Origin: Flammula alnicola
Lineage: Eukaryota > Basidiomycota > Agaricomycetes > Agaricales > Strophariaceae
Assembly (NCBI GenBank): GCA_015499995.1
Contig: JADNRV010000001.1
Location: 248,001 to 312,000, forward strand
Direction: 5' to 3'
DNA length: 64,000 bases
Part shown: piece after piece, positions 15,450 to 27,478 of the stretch
Layout of the letters: each line of letters opens with the position of its first letter
Position numbering within the stretch: position 1 is the stretch's first letter
Made by a program: the position numbers and the translations under genes
Notes under the pieces: generated by a model
Told to the model about the DNA's origin: nothing
Seen by the model: the letters and a program-made list of their open reading frames with translations, nothing else
Databases searched by the model: none

Positions 15450-16597
15450 AAGGAATGAATCTCTAAGCAGTCTAGACTATGATATTGTGCAATCAATTAA
15501 TCAAGAACGATTTCCTCGACTTGGTCAGTCAGTCCTGTTCTCTATAGATCTTGGGTCTCATTCTGGATCATTAGTCTGTCGTGAAGTTGCAGCCAAAATT
15601 TAAAATCGTTTTGGTATCAAGGTTGCAAGCGAAATAAGCGTTCTGAGATCTTGTGATAATCTACGACAAGCTTTGCGCCTCGAGCTCGACTTCACGCTCA
15701 TTCGCCTCCCCCTCATGTACGCCGTTTGCACTCGATACCCCCTGGTTGTCCCTTCGCGCACTGGCCGCATAAGCACTTCGAGATCTCGTTCATGTCAAAT
15801 CGAGCCTTTCGTCTCCGAGGCCGCTTAGGAAGAGTGCCGTCATCATGCGTTGCCAAAGTACCCATTATCTGCCGTGAGTTCTTCTGGCCCTGCTCGAGCC
15901 ACGTTCAGATTCTGAGCATGCTAGGAACATTATAGAACCAGTATCTAGCATTTCCTGTAAGAAAAAGGGCCGAATTTTAACGAAAATATAATGTATAACA
16001 GAAATTTTTTAAAGACCTAATGGCCGAACCTACCTAATGGCCGAAGGTCAGACATTCTGGGCATTCTAATTGCGAGACCCCCTTGATTTGGTGAGTACTA
16101 TTTGAATGCTCAATCTTGAATGTCCGGCGTCGACGTTGTTGGAATGGATATCATGCCATGGACCGCACGGACACGGCCAGCTGAGGCCAATTTTTGGCTT
16201 AAAGAAAATAGGTATTGGATCAGCGGTGATTATTCCTAGGCTCCTTTACAGACTTATTCCGTATTTCCCAATGTTCTGTACTTTCCACTGGGCTCGGGGG
16301 GTGGGAACTTCTGGGAAGTTGACAGCAAGTTCAAGTTGTGTTGAATGAACAAAGGAGTTCGTGTGTGGGGAAAACCCCGGGATCGCCTATGTAAGTGTTC
16401 CGATCCAGCCCGACCTTTCTGGGTCGTGTTCCACGTCGAGTGCCGCCTGAGAATCAGATATCTTCTGTAATTTAATTTTCCGGGATATCGATCCCAGAAA
16501 TTTAAGAGATAGGGATCTTAAATGCATATCTTCATTTTTATCTACAATTGGACGAGGAAATGGGCTTTGTCAAACGTGATTAGATGTCGCGCAGATC
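15450..16597. other. Intergenic region between convergent genes
   Basis: No gene is supported. Short direct repeat CTAATGGCCGAA occurs twice around 16018-16042. The open frame at 16106-16348 has no family features. Confidence 0.5.
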
Positions 16598-18187
16598 TTA
16601 CCCACGCTTAACAGCTTGAAGCAGGAGACCAGCATTGCCCATGTCTTTATCCTCCCCAATATTTATTTCAACGGCCCATGGGACCACAATTCGAATGGCC
16701 TCGGCGAAATTCTGTGCGGTTATCCCACCTAGAATGATAGGCATAGGCCATTGAAGGGCTTCTCCTTTTGCGACCACCTCTGACGCTGTCTTGAAGGAGT
16801 CCACTTCCTGTCCTCCCGACGCCCGTTGCAGATCGAGGAGAGAAAACGAATGCAATCCGGGCCGTGATATTTCACCGTTACTGGCAGTGCGGAAGCGACG
16901 TATAACAGGGACGGGAATGTGTTGTATCCATCCGGCGGGCACGGTTTCGTCGACCTCGACGATGTCGAGCTTCACGGAAGCTGTTATATGTAGAATTTCC
17001 GATAAAGACTGGTTCCCGAAGATTCCGACAAGGAGTGGGAGTGCCGCTGCCGTTGATTGCAGATTGCGCCTTTGTTGAGTGAACCAGGGTGCTGATGTCG
17101 AGGGTTGGGATGTTTGAGAGTACGCCGATGACTCCAAAGACGAACGGCGGGAAAGGAAGTGGCTGGAGATAGTTGCGGCATCGGACAGCGTAACGTTTTT
17201 CTTGCTCCTAGAATCGAAGATTAACCCAAGGAGGTCGGCACCTTGCTGCGCTACTTCTACTCCTTCTGCAACAGTTGTCACTCCGGAAACCATCACCCAC
17301 ATCTTCGCCTTGACTTCCTGAATAGGCTCGGGCCATTGTAGGAGTTCGCGGATGAATCCACTCGTGTCTCCTGCTCTCATCAAAGCTTCCCCGATGAGGA
17401 CTGCACGTACGCCCTGCTCTTTGTACACCTGAACATCCTTTGAGCTTGAAATACCGCTGAGAGCACACAGGATGACATCTCGCTCGCGAACCATATCCAC
17501 CAGTCGGCTTGTCGTTCCCATGTCGACCTGGAAATCGTGGAGGTTGCGGTTGTTGACGCCAATAACCTTCGCTCCAAGCTCCAGCGCCCGCGTCATCTCA
17601 CTGGCATTGTTTACCTCCACCAGAGGCTCCATGCCGAGCGACAAGGAATAGGTATAAAGAGCCTTCAGACGTTCTGGAGAAAGCATGGCGACGATCAACA
17701 GGATGGTATCCGCGCCGTAAAGGCGAGCTTCCGCGATTTGGTACTCATCGAGTATGAACTCCTTCCTGAGGAATGCTGGGCGATCCGGAAGAGCGTCGAC
17801 TGCTTGGCGAGCGAGACGCAAGTCGAGTAAAGATCCTTTGAACCACGTTGGTTCTGTTAGAACAGAGATGACGGATGCGCCAGCCAGAGCGTAGGTAAGA
17901 GCCTGCTGAGCGGCATTCGCTGTCATTGCGATCGGGCCTTTGGAAGGACTTGCACGCTTGATCTCTGCCATAAGCGAAGGGGAAGGGCTAGCGGATCCAC
18001 TTGATGGATTGCGCTTGAGGCGATCGACAAAGGAAATGAGGGGTGGGGCAAGGTGCATGCCAAGGAGCGCGTCGAGATCCTGCGGGGTCGTTCCTGCAGT
18101 TGACTTAGCGACCTCGACATCTTTCCTGCGTTGGGCATAGATTGTCTCGAGGATCGTCGGTTTCTTTGTAGTCTCGGGCGCGACCAT
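16598..18187 (-). CDS. Indole-3-glycerol-phosphate synthase fused to a degenerate phosphoribosylanthranilate isomerase; no glutaminase domain
   Basis: Single-exon 529-aa protein. Residues about 11-290 are a well-conserved fungal IGPS barrel (tryptophan pathway: CdRP to indole-3-glycerol phosphate): AEIKRASPSKG with Glu75/Lys77, FLRKEFILDEYQIAEARLYG with Lys142, PLVEVNN with Glu191, GVNNRNLHDF and VLIGEALMRA. Residues about 295-529 align with PRAI (for example QQGADLLGLIFDSRSKK, LPLLVGIFGNQS, MPIILGGITAQNFAEAI), but the key sites are lost: the VKICG motif with the catalytic Cys reads VMVSG (298-302), the FDW catalytic Asp region reads GGQEVDSFK (458-466), and the phosphate-binding SSGVE region reads INIGED. 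In most fungi the gene is trifunctional with an N-terminal glutamine amidotransferase; here the ATG at 18187 lies just behind a TATA box and no such domain is upstream. Best read as a divergent TRP1/trpC paralogue, probably with IGPS activity only. Confidence 0.9.
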   Translation of the reverse strand: MVAPETTKKPTILETIYAQRRKDVEVAKSTAGTTPQDLDALLGMHLAPPLISFVDRLKRNPSSGSASPSPSLMAEIKRASPSKGPIAMTANAAQQALTYALAGASVISVLTEPTWFKGSLLDLRLARQAVDALPDRPAFLRKEFILDEYQIAEARLYGADTILLIVAMLSPERLKALYTYSLSLGMEPLVEVNNASEMTRALELGAKVIGVNNRNLHDFQVDMGTTSRLVDMVRERDVILCALSGISSSKDVQVYKEQGVRAVLIGEALMRAGDTSGFIRELLQWPEPIQEVKAKMWVMVSGVTTVAEGVEVAQQGADLLGLIFDSRSKKNVTLSDAATISSHFLSRRSSLESSAYSQTSQPSTSAPWFTQQRRNLQSTAAALPLLVGIFGNQSLSEILHITASVKLDIVEVDETVPAGWIQHIPVPVIRRFRTASNGEISRPGLHSFSLLDLQRASGGQEVDSFKTASEVVAKGEALQWPMPIILGGITAQNFAEAIRIVVPWAVEINIGEDKDMGNAGLLLQAVKRG

Positions 18188-19124
18188 GATTGGAAGTTTG
18201 GCGATTCAAAGTGACTTGGAACGAGGGAAGTTGGGTTACCGTGAAAAGCAAACTCTATATATTTCAGTAACCAATGGGGCGACCTTGACGATAGAGTATT
18301 TACGCACGAAATTTCCCTTGATTGATGACCAGGAGCCTCAACTTCTCTTCGCTCTCTGAGCTTGTGTGTAGCTCTTCCCCTTCCGCCTGAAAAATAGATA
18401 TGGGAGCATTACAATGGGAGGTGTAAGCAACGGCCCGGGAACTCGCTGGTTGCCGAGCAAGCTCTCTATTCCATCATGATGTGCACAAGTGCATGGTTCT
18501 CCTTGGGTTCTCCTCTAGTTCTCCTCGGACATTTCATTCGATACGCCGCATGGATTTATAACACGGTACGTATATAGCTCTCGCCATATAGTTCTTTACA
18601 CTGATTATTCGTGCAGGTGCTTCTGTGTTCACGAGACAAGCCCAACGCAGTGGGCTGTCATAACGTATCTGTCAATCTGTGCAATGACATAGGTGTATGT
18701 CGACCATTGTAAGCAGCAATATATCTCTTGGGAGTCTCATCAACGTCAGGGAACCAGCCTGTAAACTTCCCAGTAGCGATCACCGGCATGTGCGGACAAA
18801 AAGATGCACATCCATACTATACTCGGGTCATCCCATGCTATAAAAATCAAAATTGTAGGTGTTCGAGCTTCTGCCCATGCTGTTCTCTATAATTAATACA
18901 CGTCTTATATGTTTTCACCATCAGGTGCATCCAAACATAACGAACACAGGGTGCCGACATGCTCTCCCCCGGTCTTCTCGTCTTCTGTGGATATGACAAC
19001 TTAGATTTTTCCCAGGAAGTGCTCCATAAATCCCAGCTAAGGAGCTACCTTGGGAGAAATGATATTTTAAAGGCTAACAACTCCAAAATTGAACTCGCCC
19101 CACTTCCCAGCGGTCTCCCTTACC
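18188..19124. other. Intergenic region between divergent genes
   Basis: Promoters of the leftward IGPS-PRAI gene and of the rightward seven-helix gene. One short hydrophobic open stretch around 18480-18570 is followed by a GT donor, but I could not extend it into a gene. Confidence 0.5.
18253..18265 (-). promoter_or_regulatory. TATA box of the IGPS-PRAI gene
   Basis: AAATATATAGAG on the minus strand, about 65-75 bp upstream of the ATG at 18187. It supports transcription starting here and argues against a lost upstream glutaminase exon. Confidence 0.55.
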
Positions 19125-20523
19125 ATGGCATTCTCAGCCGAAGAGGTATGCTCTCCAACTAGATTTCTGCTGTACTCTTCTATTGACCTTGTCTTTTTAG
19201 TCCAAGCTTGTCTCGATTTTCATTCAGACTTTGCTCTATGGTTCTAGCCAATCAGAATTTCAGATTTTCGGCTTACTAACTTGACTGGATCCCAGGGGCT
19301 TACACGGTCTTGTTTAGCATCACTTGCTGGATTCTCATCGAAAAGCGGCCTCGGGGCCAGCCAATAAACAGAACTATGTTGGGCATTTCTTTGATCATGT
19401 TTGTGCTGGCAACTATGGTATGCGAGTGTCGCAATTTCTCCTTGCCTGTCTCTTCTCATCAATTCGCCGTTTCAGCACATAGGTGTCAATTTCACCCGCA
19501 TCATCAAGGCGTTCATTATCTTCCAAGACGCGCCCGGAGGTCCTGGTGCATTCTTCAATGAATTATCAGAATTTACCCAGATATTCGGGAGTACTATCTA
19601 CGTCGCACAGACTTTGGTCGGAGATAGTGTCGTGGTCCGTTCAATTCACGTTCCGCCTATAATGAACTCACAGGTCTATGAAGCTTTTTCGTGCCTATCT
19701 TGTGTGGGACCGCCGCATCTCGGTTATTGCGTTCCCCTGCCTGTTACTCCTCGGTAGTGCAGGTATGGTGATAAACAACAGAATCGTTCTTGATTCCTTC
19801 TGACTACCATCTCGCCTCGATTCAGTGACAGGCGGCGGTATTTTATACTCCTTCGCACGTGTCGTACCTGAGGCAAATATTTTTGTGGTGGAACTCTCGC
19901 AATGGATCGTCGCATTCTTCTCTATGACTTTGGCAACGAATATTATTTGCACCAGTAAGTTAATCCCTCGAGTCTAATTGATAGTCTCTGACAAACTGAT
20001 GTTTTCCAGCTCTCGTTGCCTATCGCATTTGGTATATTAATCGCAAGAGCATCTCCTTCTCGGAACAGAGTCTACGACCCATTATGCTGCTCGTCATCGA
20101 GTCTGGCGCTATATACTCGGCGACGCTTACTGCATTGCTTATCCTATACAAGACGCAATCTTGGTTCCAATATGTGATTTTAGATGCCGTACGTTGCACC
20201 TTTTCATATTGTCCCCTATACTTGATCCTAACCGACGTGATCACTCGCAGATCTCTCCAATTGTGGTATGGGCACTCATTCCGTCTTACTATCATACTGG
20301 CATCTGACAATGTCCGAAGGGTCTGGTCTTCTCTATGGTTATAGTCCGAATTGGCCTTGGCCTGACAACAGCCAATGGAGAAACGGACGAATTTTCCCAG
20401 GTATCTACCTTGCAAGTATCGCAAAGTTATCACCATGGCGAGAAGAGTCACGAACACGGCGAAAAAATTGAAGTTGGGTCCTTTGTCAGACAGGAAAGGT
20501 CGCAGAGCAGTACCAGTGTTTAG
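19125..20523 (+). CDS. Agaricomycete seven-helix membrane protein of unknown function
   Basis: Nine exons can be read without a frame break: 19125-19145, 19201-19240, 19296-19417, 19476-about 19640, then exons starting near 19690, 19827, 20010, 20252 and 20321, ending with TAG at 20521-20523. The translation has seven hydrophobic segments: around LVSIFIQTLLYGAYTVLFS, MLGISLIMFVLATM, IYVAQTLVGDSVV, ISVIAFPCLLLLGSAV, LSQWIVAFFSMTLATNIICT, IMLLVIESGAIYSATLTALL and VGLVFSMVIVRIGLGL, with the typical VWDRR after helix 3 and AYRIWYINR after helix 5. The C-terminal tail is hydrophilic and His/Ser-rich (SYHHGEKSHEHGEK). Proteins of this architecture are abundant in Agaricomycetes and uncharacterised; a receptor-like role is only a guess. 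A second gene of a related type lies at 22919. Confidence 0.85.
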
Positions 20524-20744
20524 GAATGGGCCTTGGCCTTCAATATCTCGAATTATGTTCCTTTCTGTATGTGCTTGTAAATAGTTGCTCGTGTGTTATT
20601 TTTGATATGTCGGTATAAGAGCCCACAGTACAACCTGAAAGCCAGGCAGGGTTTTATTGTTAATAAACAGATTGTATTTGATAACACAGCCCTCCTTCGA
20701 ACTTCTAAGCACCAAGTAGACGTCTTTACATAACATCTGAATAA

Positions 20745-21937
20745 TTAAAGGGTGACGGTGACGCAATCCTTCAAGACGACCAAGGCTTTCTCCGGCTCAT
20801 CCCACATCAGCTGTAAAAACAATATTTCAGCAGGAATGCATGAACGAAATCATAGAACATACGAAGTGATTGGCGCCCTCGATCGGCTTAAAGGCGACCT
20901 CCAACTGGGGCGTGACCATCTTCTCAAGAACCCATGCCGAGTAAACGGCGTTCCATGCACTTGCCTCACAATACATGTGCCAAATCTTAATTCCTCCCCA
21001 GCTCTCACGAATTGTTTTTTCAAACAATGCCTTCTTCAACTGATCACTAAGGACCTTTCTGAATGGCGGTTGGACTAGGATCGTATCACATTTGTCGCCT
21101 GGACCGAAATCGGCCACGGAAAAGAGCTCTTCATGGGTCATAGTCTCAATGGTCGCCTTTTTATCTGCATCGGGGGTGCGTTGGTTTAATACAGAGAAAT
21201 CTCGCGAAGCAGTGTCGCCGTGCGTGAAGTAGCTTGCACACCACTTCCAAAGGCGGGACCACGAGCCTCGGGAGGTATCTCGTCATCCCAGAGTGGGATA
21301 TACGAGCCCTCTGGCATATCGGCTCCGAGAGCCTGCGCAGGGGGGTCTATTTTAGATAACTTAGGATCAATTCTCGGCGCAGAATTAACCAATAAAGAAC
21401 CAAAAACGAACCCCACAGGATAAACGCACGCATATATGCCTTGAGCCTTTCTTTGGTCTCTTCAGGTAAGACGTCAATTGACGCCAGGAAAGCTAGTGAA
21501 AATATGTTTCCCATCGACCATCCAGCCACGGCTACGCCGCCTGCTTGTGGGAGAGAGAGCTTCTGAATGAGGCTGTCGACAAAGAGCGCAAGGAGAACGC
21601 CCTGATCCTGCAGCAATTTGGCGCGCTCCTCATCGGATCCGTGGTTGATAACCTTCAGCTCTTCTGCTGAGTATGGTGTAGATCCTTCATATTCGCGACG
21701 ACTGACACATATCAAGCGTAGGGAATGGGCAGCTGCGAGGGGCAAAAGCAGCTTGAATATTCCTGGCCCGAATCTTTGGTGAATATCGACGTAACGGACA
21801 AAATCAAAATATGATCATTTACCACTATGAAATGTGTGGCCATGGACAGTTATTAACGTGGTGTAGTTGGCAGATTCGACGGGGCCACTATCTCTGTAGT
21901 GGAAGGAAATGCCTTTGCCGATGTTCAGAGTAGCCAT
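20745..21937 (-). CDS. Alpha/beta-hydrolase fold protein, with one or two 1-base deletions
   Basis: Starts MATLNIGKGISFHYRDSG at 21937, a beta-strand pair typical of alpha/beta hydrolases, followed by TTLITVHGHTFHSG, the oxyanion HG region. The second exon has LICVSRREYEGSTPYS and the nucleophile elbow VAGWSMGNIFSLAFL (Ser in GWSMG). Later exons read DPPAQALGADMPEG, then ADFGPGDKC, and end ANHF + LMWDEPEKAL, where the His of the catalytic triad is expected, with TAA at 20745-20747. Around 21231 one base is missing (the frame of TSRTATLLREIS must shift to give THGDTASRDF); a second loss at the first splice junction (about 21822) would align the phases. The substrate is unknown. Fungal genes like this are often annotated only as hydrolase-fold proteins. 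No secretion signal. Confidence 0.8.
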
Positions 21938-22918
21938 TGGGGTTGCGCCTACACAAAACCATGCCAGCACGAAATATATACCCGCCTCGTGCTTTCAACA
22001 CTGCTAGGCACGGTACAGGGAATCGGAACGCATATCGTTGAACCTTACACAGGTAAGTAAGACTCAGAGGCGATAGCAACAATTTCGGTCAGGGTAATTG
22101 TGATCAGTACTTTCCATCGAAAAGTCCACAACGGTCGTGAATTGATGGCGGCGGCTGATGGCGGCTGGAGCTGGTGATGAAATACAAATTGCCTGAAAAG
22201 GCAACTCCCGGTGTCATCTGACAGTATCTGCCAGGCTTATGCGACCCTGTACAGTGCAGCTTTCGCTTGCCCTCCGCGAACTCTCGCAAGAACTAAGAGA
22301 CCTCTCGGGTCTGTCAGGTGCTGTCCGTTGGTTAGGAGTCGCAAGTAAGTGAAAGTTTTTTCATTGACAATTCGTCAGGAGTTTACTGTTTTACAATCGC
22401 TGGAACGTTTGAAAGATTTAGACGTCGACTGAAAGTTATCTCGGTGTCACTTGTGGCGTCCTAGTAGCATCCCCGGGCCCACCACGAAGGCCTTCTTCCA
22501 CGGCACGGGAGCCCTGAGCATGCAAGGCTGAGAGAGAATCGAGACTCGAAAGGATAACTATCGCTTGTCGGATAAGATCTTTCCGCATGGTGAAACGGTT
22601 TTCAGACGCTTGCAGAGAGTCGCATTTGATTGAATCATGAATTGTGAGTCGTGACAAACTATATACGTCAATAGGGTAAGTAACATAGTTCTTGCGAGTC
22701 ATGACCGCAGGCCTTCCTGACCAGAGTCCAAAAAGATTTTCGTAATTCGGCTAGCGCTTCGAATACATCTGGAGAGGAGCAGAACATCTTTCTCCGAATG
22801 CTAACACCGAGAGTGACGCTTTGCTTCCCACCCTTTACCAGACCTGGCACAAATTATATAACTTAAGAATACTACGCATCGAACCTGAGGCGTGATCCCT
22901 CATCTCCAAGCAATTTTC
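21938..22918. other. Intergenic region between divergent genes
   Basis: 5' flanks of the hydrolase (-) and the second seven-helix gene (+). A TATA-like AATTATATAA lies near 22852, about 65 bp ahead of the ATG at 22919. No gene seen. Confidence 0.5.
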
Positions 22919-24842
22919 ATGGCAGCGCTCGATTCGACATTCGGCATCTGGCTCGTAGCTCTCTTTCTGGAGACACTGTGAGGTGTATTTTTTACTCTGA
23001 ATTTAACTGAATACTGATTACGTTTTCACAGCCTCTACGGCATAGGTCTCCTCCAAGTCTGGTTATATTTCCATTGGTATCCTAACGATTCATGGTGGTT
23101 GAAGTCCGTGGTATGTGCATTACGCAGGCTCCGCGCGAACTGATAAGAATGTTTGAAATAGGTCACTTTCCTTCTGTGAGTAGTGCTTTCGATGGCGATA
23201 TAGGAAAACGTTTTAACTATAATCTTAGGATCATAGAAACCTTGCAAATTACATTATTTTTCGGTTCTACGTATGTTGCCTTAATCCAACACTTTGGGCA
23301 ATTCGACAAGCTTTTTGTGATTAACTGGTAGGTTACACCTTTAATACCCTCTGAGCTTGCTATTCTTTCTAACATTTCTCTCAGGATGGACGAGGTACTC
23401 TTCTTCTCTTTTACGCGAAAACCGATAGAAGCTCATTTTAATGATTAAAGGTCACACTCATCGCTGGTGTAGTAATAGTTTCATTACATACCTCATTACT
23501 CCGTCATTGACTTAGATCTTAGTACCTCTCAGCATTTGTAGTGCAGCTGTGAGTGTAGCCTACCTCGCTCTAGCTCGCTAGAATTTGTTTGGGCTGCTAA
23601 CTTGTTGTCAAAGTTACTTTGCATACTGCCTTTTTGCATGTTAGTTTCAATTTCCCTCTTTCGTTGCCGCTCTGCGACTAATTCTTTCTCTGATTGAAGT
23701 GGATGGAGGAATGTTCTTATGACTGTCGTCATCGTAAGCATTTTTAAAAGGCACATACCCGGATATTGACCGCGTGGTTCCCAGGTTCTTTTGGCACTCG
23801 CTGAGATTGGTAAGTGTCTCGTTGCTGTCCTGGGATTTAGTGCATTGAACTCTTGAGCAGGAGCTGGAATAGGTGTTGTTCAACTTGTTCCTCGTCATTC
23901 CCATTTTACCTATGTATAACTCCATCATTCAGCTCAGACAGTGGCAACGTTAGTACTTGACCTCCTTTTGCAGTGATTCACGCTAATGAAAGTGACCAGA
24001 ACGAACCTCGGCAATTTTACGAAGTTGGGCTCAACAAAAGTCTGTGGATTTCCTGTCACTTCTGACCCCAATTCCAAACTACATCATAGGCAATCACGTC
24101 TGTGCAAAGCGGATCTGCTTTGGCTTGTGACATCGTCGTCACTGTCTCCCTTGTCTATGCCTTCAATGAGCGCAAATCAGAACTCAAAACGTATGCCACC
24201 TACTTTGTTTAACAAGTCCCTATATCCCACCAAGATAACGACATCGCAGGACGAACACTATGCTGCAGATGTTAATTGTAAACGCGATCAACAGAGGAGC
24301 GCTCACAGCTATTAGCGCGGCTTTGAACTTTATTCTTGTGCGTACGCTGTGTGGTGTGCATAGTTCCTGGTTGAAGTATTGATGTCCGAATTTCAGTTCT
24401 TGTCTCTTCCCGGAACGTTTTACTTCTTTATTGGCCTCATGCCCAGCAGCAAGTGTACGCAACTTTTTTGAGTCCCCACTACCCTTTCTAATGAATTTCT
24501 CCCAGTATATATGAATAGTATGCTCGCCACGTAAGTCCTCATTTTGTATGTCTGCGTTGCATTCCAATTGATACCGCCTCCAAGTCTTAACACCCGACAG
24601 CATATCCGGAGTACAGCCGCTTCTGTCGCGGAGAGTTCGGCTATGTTCAACTCGATCCCAATCAGGAATCTGTCCAGAGGGAACACTGCTGCAGCGGAGA
24701 TGACACAGGACTTCACTAATACCCGTGCCGAGTCTTTTGAACTTCAGCAATCGGTAAGCCGTAAAATCGCTACGGATTTCTGATCTGATTTTTTTTTTCG
24801 CAGTCAACGAAGAAAGGAAAATTTATCGATGAACTAATTTAG
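22919..24842 (+). CDS. Seven-helix membrane protein of the DUF6534 type, one apparent 1-base deletion
   Basis: Multi-exon gene split by more than ten introns of about 50-65 bp. It begins MAALDSTFGIWLVALFLE and continues LLYGIGLLQVWLYFHWYPND, IETLQITLFFGSTY, VTLIAGYLSAFVVQLYFAYC, VLLALAEIGAGIGVVQL, ITSVQSGSALACDIVVTVSL, LIVNAINRGALTAISAALNF and LPGTFYFFIGLMPSSKLYMN, ending with LNTRQHIRS and a hydrophilic tail to the TAG at 24840-24842. This is the hallmark order of agaricomycete DUF6534 proteins, all of unknown function. After AYCLF the T5 run at 23631-23635 appears one base short: as written an in-frame TAG follows, while one added base lets the GTTAGT donor (23640) and the TTGAAG acceptor join in phase. 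It is distantly like the gene at 19125, so this locus holds two members of the expanded membrane-protein set. Confidence 0.78.
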
Positions 24843-25790
24843 TTAGGAACGCAGGGCATTTTTAGCTTGCCGTAGTACAGCCTGTTTGTGCCTTTTCTTT
24901 GAGAAGATAGTTCGACCTCTCACCTCTTTCAAGTGGAATCTGGGACTACCTACTTATCAATGCGGGTGCGGTGTGAACCCGTCGTTGACGACAGAGTTCG
25001 AAACATAAAGAGACCATATCAAATGCATATCAACCGGCAGAAATGAGGCGCGGATTCTTCGAATATTCTTGGACCACACGATTGGGCGATTATGACCATT
25101 GCCCACCCATGCAGATATATTAATGGTAGATATACATTCCAATTTCTAACTTGCGCAAGATATAGTATGCTTCAAGTTGAACTGTTCAGTGTTCGCTGTT
25201 TTCGCTCTTTCTTAGGTGGCGCGTCTATGTTCTAGGTTCAAGGTAAGCAACGTTTCCAAAGGGATCAAGAATATTAGGAGGATCCATCTTGCTGGTGCTT
25301 GCAGCCGCGGGTGGCATTTTAGTATTCAATCTCCCCGGCAGATCCCCGACCCCGCGTGCCAACCTCCAAAATTGCGCCACAGTACCAACCTCTGCCTCAC
25401 GCCTTGAATATTCGTTACAGAATTTTAAACACTCACACCGACAGCTGAGCGAGGATGTAGATCCCTGATCCTGGAGGCGGCCGAATCGCGAATCGCAAAG
25501 GTGACGGATACCAAACAGATACCAGGGATAGTGCACTGTCATCACCATCTTCAGTAAATGATTGGATTAATCGAGACGAGCAAATCATGTTTAATAACTT
25601 TATCACATCGAGTTTCAAGTAAGTTGTGTAAATTGTTTAATTGAAGTTACTATAGAGGGATGTCAGGGGTGCAGGTCATGTGATTTGAAGTAAATTTCGA
25701 CGCGCAAGGAAAGTTGTCTTGTCACCAGACCTCCGTTACTCAACTGACCATCCCACTTATGCAATTGTCACTACCAGACAACTTACTCAC
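24843..25790. other. Intergenic region
   Basis: 3' flank of the DUF6534 gene and 5' flank of the uL24m gene. Short open frames (for example minus 25225-25548) show no features I can recognise. Confidence 0.5.
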
Positions 25791-27085
25791 ATGTCTCTGA
25801 GGTATCTAACGCTGCGGAATGCCCTGGCCGCTACCACCCAAAATGGCGCTACCACACACTTCAACCATCTCCGAAGCATTCCCCGAGCGTGGCTGATTCG
25901 GAGAACGAAACACGACCCCAAACTCAAGTCCGTTCGACCTGCTGACGAATAAAATGGTGGAATATTGTCCCTGGTGACCAAATACGCTTGCGAGGGGATA
26001 AAGAAAGCACTCTTCACGAAGTGCTCAGTATAAATCGCCTGAGCAATCGTGTCTTTCTTAAGAACACTGCCGTGCGCCATGAAGTCCCTTCTTTCAGACT
26101 CTTCTCTGATATGCTCTTGTGCAGGCTGCTCCGAAGGACTCAACGACTCCCCCGCCACAGAGCAAAAACTATCATTATTCAAGATGTCAGCTTTACGTAG
26201 GAGAGTACATGGTTCCACCTAAGGAGGACCAACAGGACCTGCGAAATTGCAACCGTGCGTCCTCTTTTTTTTCGTGATGTTCATATTCTAAAACCATGCG
26301 ATACAGTGTGTTCGCCTCTCGTATCGGAACGTCTGAACCTCGTTGGAGCTACACGCAGAGGCGCTTCTTGTGGAAGAGATATGCCGTTGCCACAGTTCCT
26401 AAACTCCTCAAGTGGGTGCCCGGGAATAAAATTCGCGTCCCGTGGCCCCCATTTGTCAAACGAACGTATCCAGGAGGTACGTTTCCTTTGTATTATGATT
26501 CCGAACAGTCTGCAATCTATTATCATCCTTCTAGGTGGAATATATGACACACTCCCTGCATACGCCGGAAAAGTCACATATAAACTGCCCACCTTCGATC
26601 CTTCTCCCACCGGTCCTATTCCCCAGCTTCCAGCAGAGAAAGAATATCTAGACCTCATTTATAATCCTGATCCGGAGCGCCTCTACGACCCATCCGCGCC
26701 CTTTGAAGTATACCTGAAGCCAGAACTCGCCAATCCTCACTCCCGCGCCAAGAAACTTGAGAGGTGGAAGATTCATCAAGCCACCATCCATGCCACGTTG
26801 AAGGAAATCACGGCGGAGGAACTCAAAAACCTCGCGGGTCGTACGATCAGACAAGCGAAGGCAGACGCAGCTTTCAAATGGCGGGAATTTATCAAGGAGC
26901 AACAAGCTGACAGGAAGAAGGAGAGGTGGATGCACCTTGCACAAGTTGAATCATGGGACAAGAAGCAGTCTAAGAAGGCCAGCAAGGAGGCTAGGCAGAG
27001 ACGTCGTCTCACCGAGTTGATGTTGGAGGATGAGCCCAACCAGGTCATCCCGGCATCTCTGAAAGAGGCCAAGCAGAAAGCGTAA
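25791..27085 (+). CDS. Mitochondrial large-subunit ribosomal protein uL24m (MRPL40 type), two apparent 1-base deletions
   Basis: Exons 25791-26071, 26125-26254, 26307-26476 and 26535-27085; adding one base near 25948 (GACGAATAAAA) and one near 26224 (CCTAAGGAGG) gives exactly 378 codons. The start is basic and Arg-rich (MSLRYLTLRNALAA), as for a mitochondrial presequence. The KOW-like core reads WNIVPGDQIRLRGDK and LHEVLSINRLSNRVFLKN, the signature of L24 proteins. It continues SKNYHYSRCQLYVGEY, VFASRIGTSEPRW and the long fungal C-terminal extension rich in Lys/Arg (PHSRAKKLERWKIHQ, ARQRRRLTELMLEDEPNQV). The gene is followed within 400 bp by the nucleoside transporter on the same strand. A 143-codon frame on the opposite strand (25787-26218) is a shadow of this gene. 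Confidence 0.82.
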
Positions 27086-27478
27086 ACGAACAGGATGTGA
27101 ACCATATACAACCGTAATCATTTATATATTATCTTTCCAGCTTTATACTGGGATCGCCCTGGAAAGTACTGTTGAGCCTCTTGTAGTTATCGCGTGCAAC
27201 ACAATGTCTACATTTTCCGAAGGCAGCAACTTGAGGTGAGGTCCTTGAGCAAACAATGCGGCGTTGTTCAGGCTTCGAATGATAAAGCTGCACGATGCAG
27301 TCTGTTAGCCACCCTCTTCATTGATAACTTTGCGCAGACTGGATGGCTGCATTTAAATAGACTACACTACTACAGCCAGTGTGCCAGCCATCCTTATCTG
27401 CATAACATTGAGCGTGTCAAGGTTTCACCACTTTATAACTCGGCTCGAGAAACAACACGCATCTCCGACTCACTCCAT

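Noticed and set aside
17448..17464. IGPS motif ALSGI instead of the bacterial SESGI, apparently a lost catalytic Glu
   Set aside because: As far as I recall fungal IGPS domains commonly read ALSGI or SLSGI here, so this is not taken as a lineage-specific loss.
25787..26218. 143-codon open frame on the minus strand
   Set aside because: It lies over the first exons of uL24m, whose KOW-type core and spliced length are convincing on the plus strand; the minus translation has no features.
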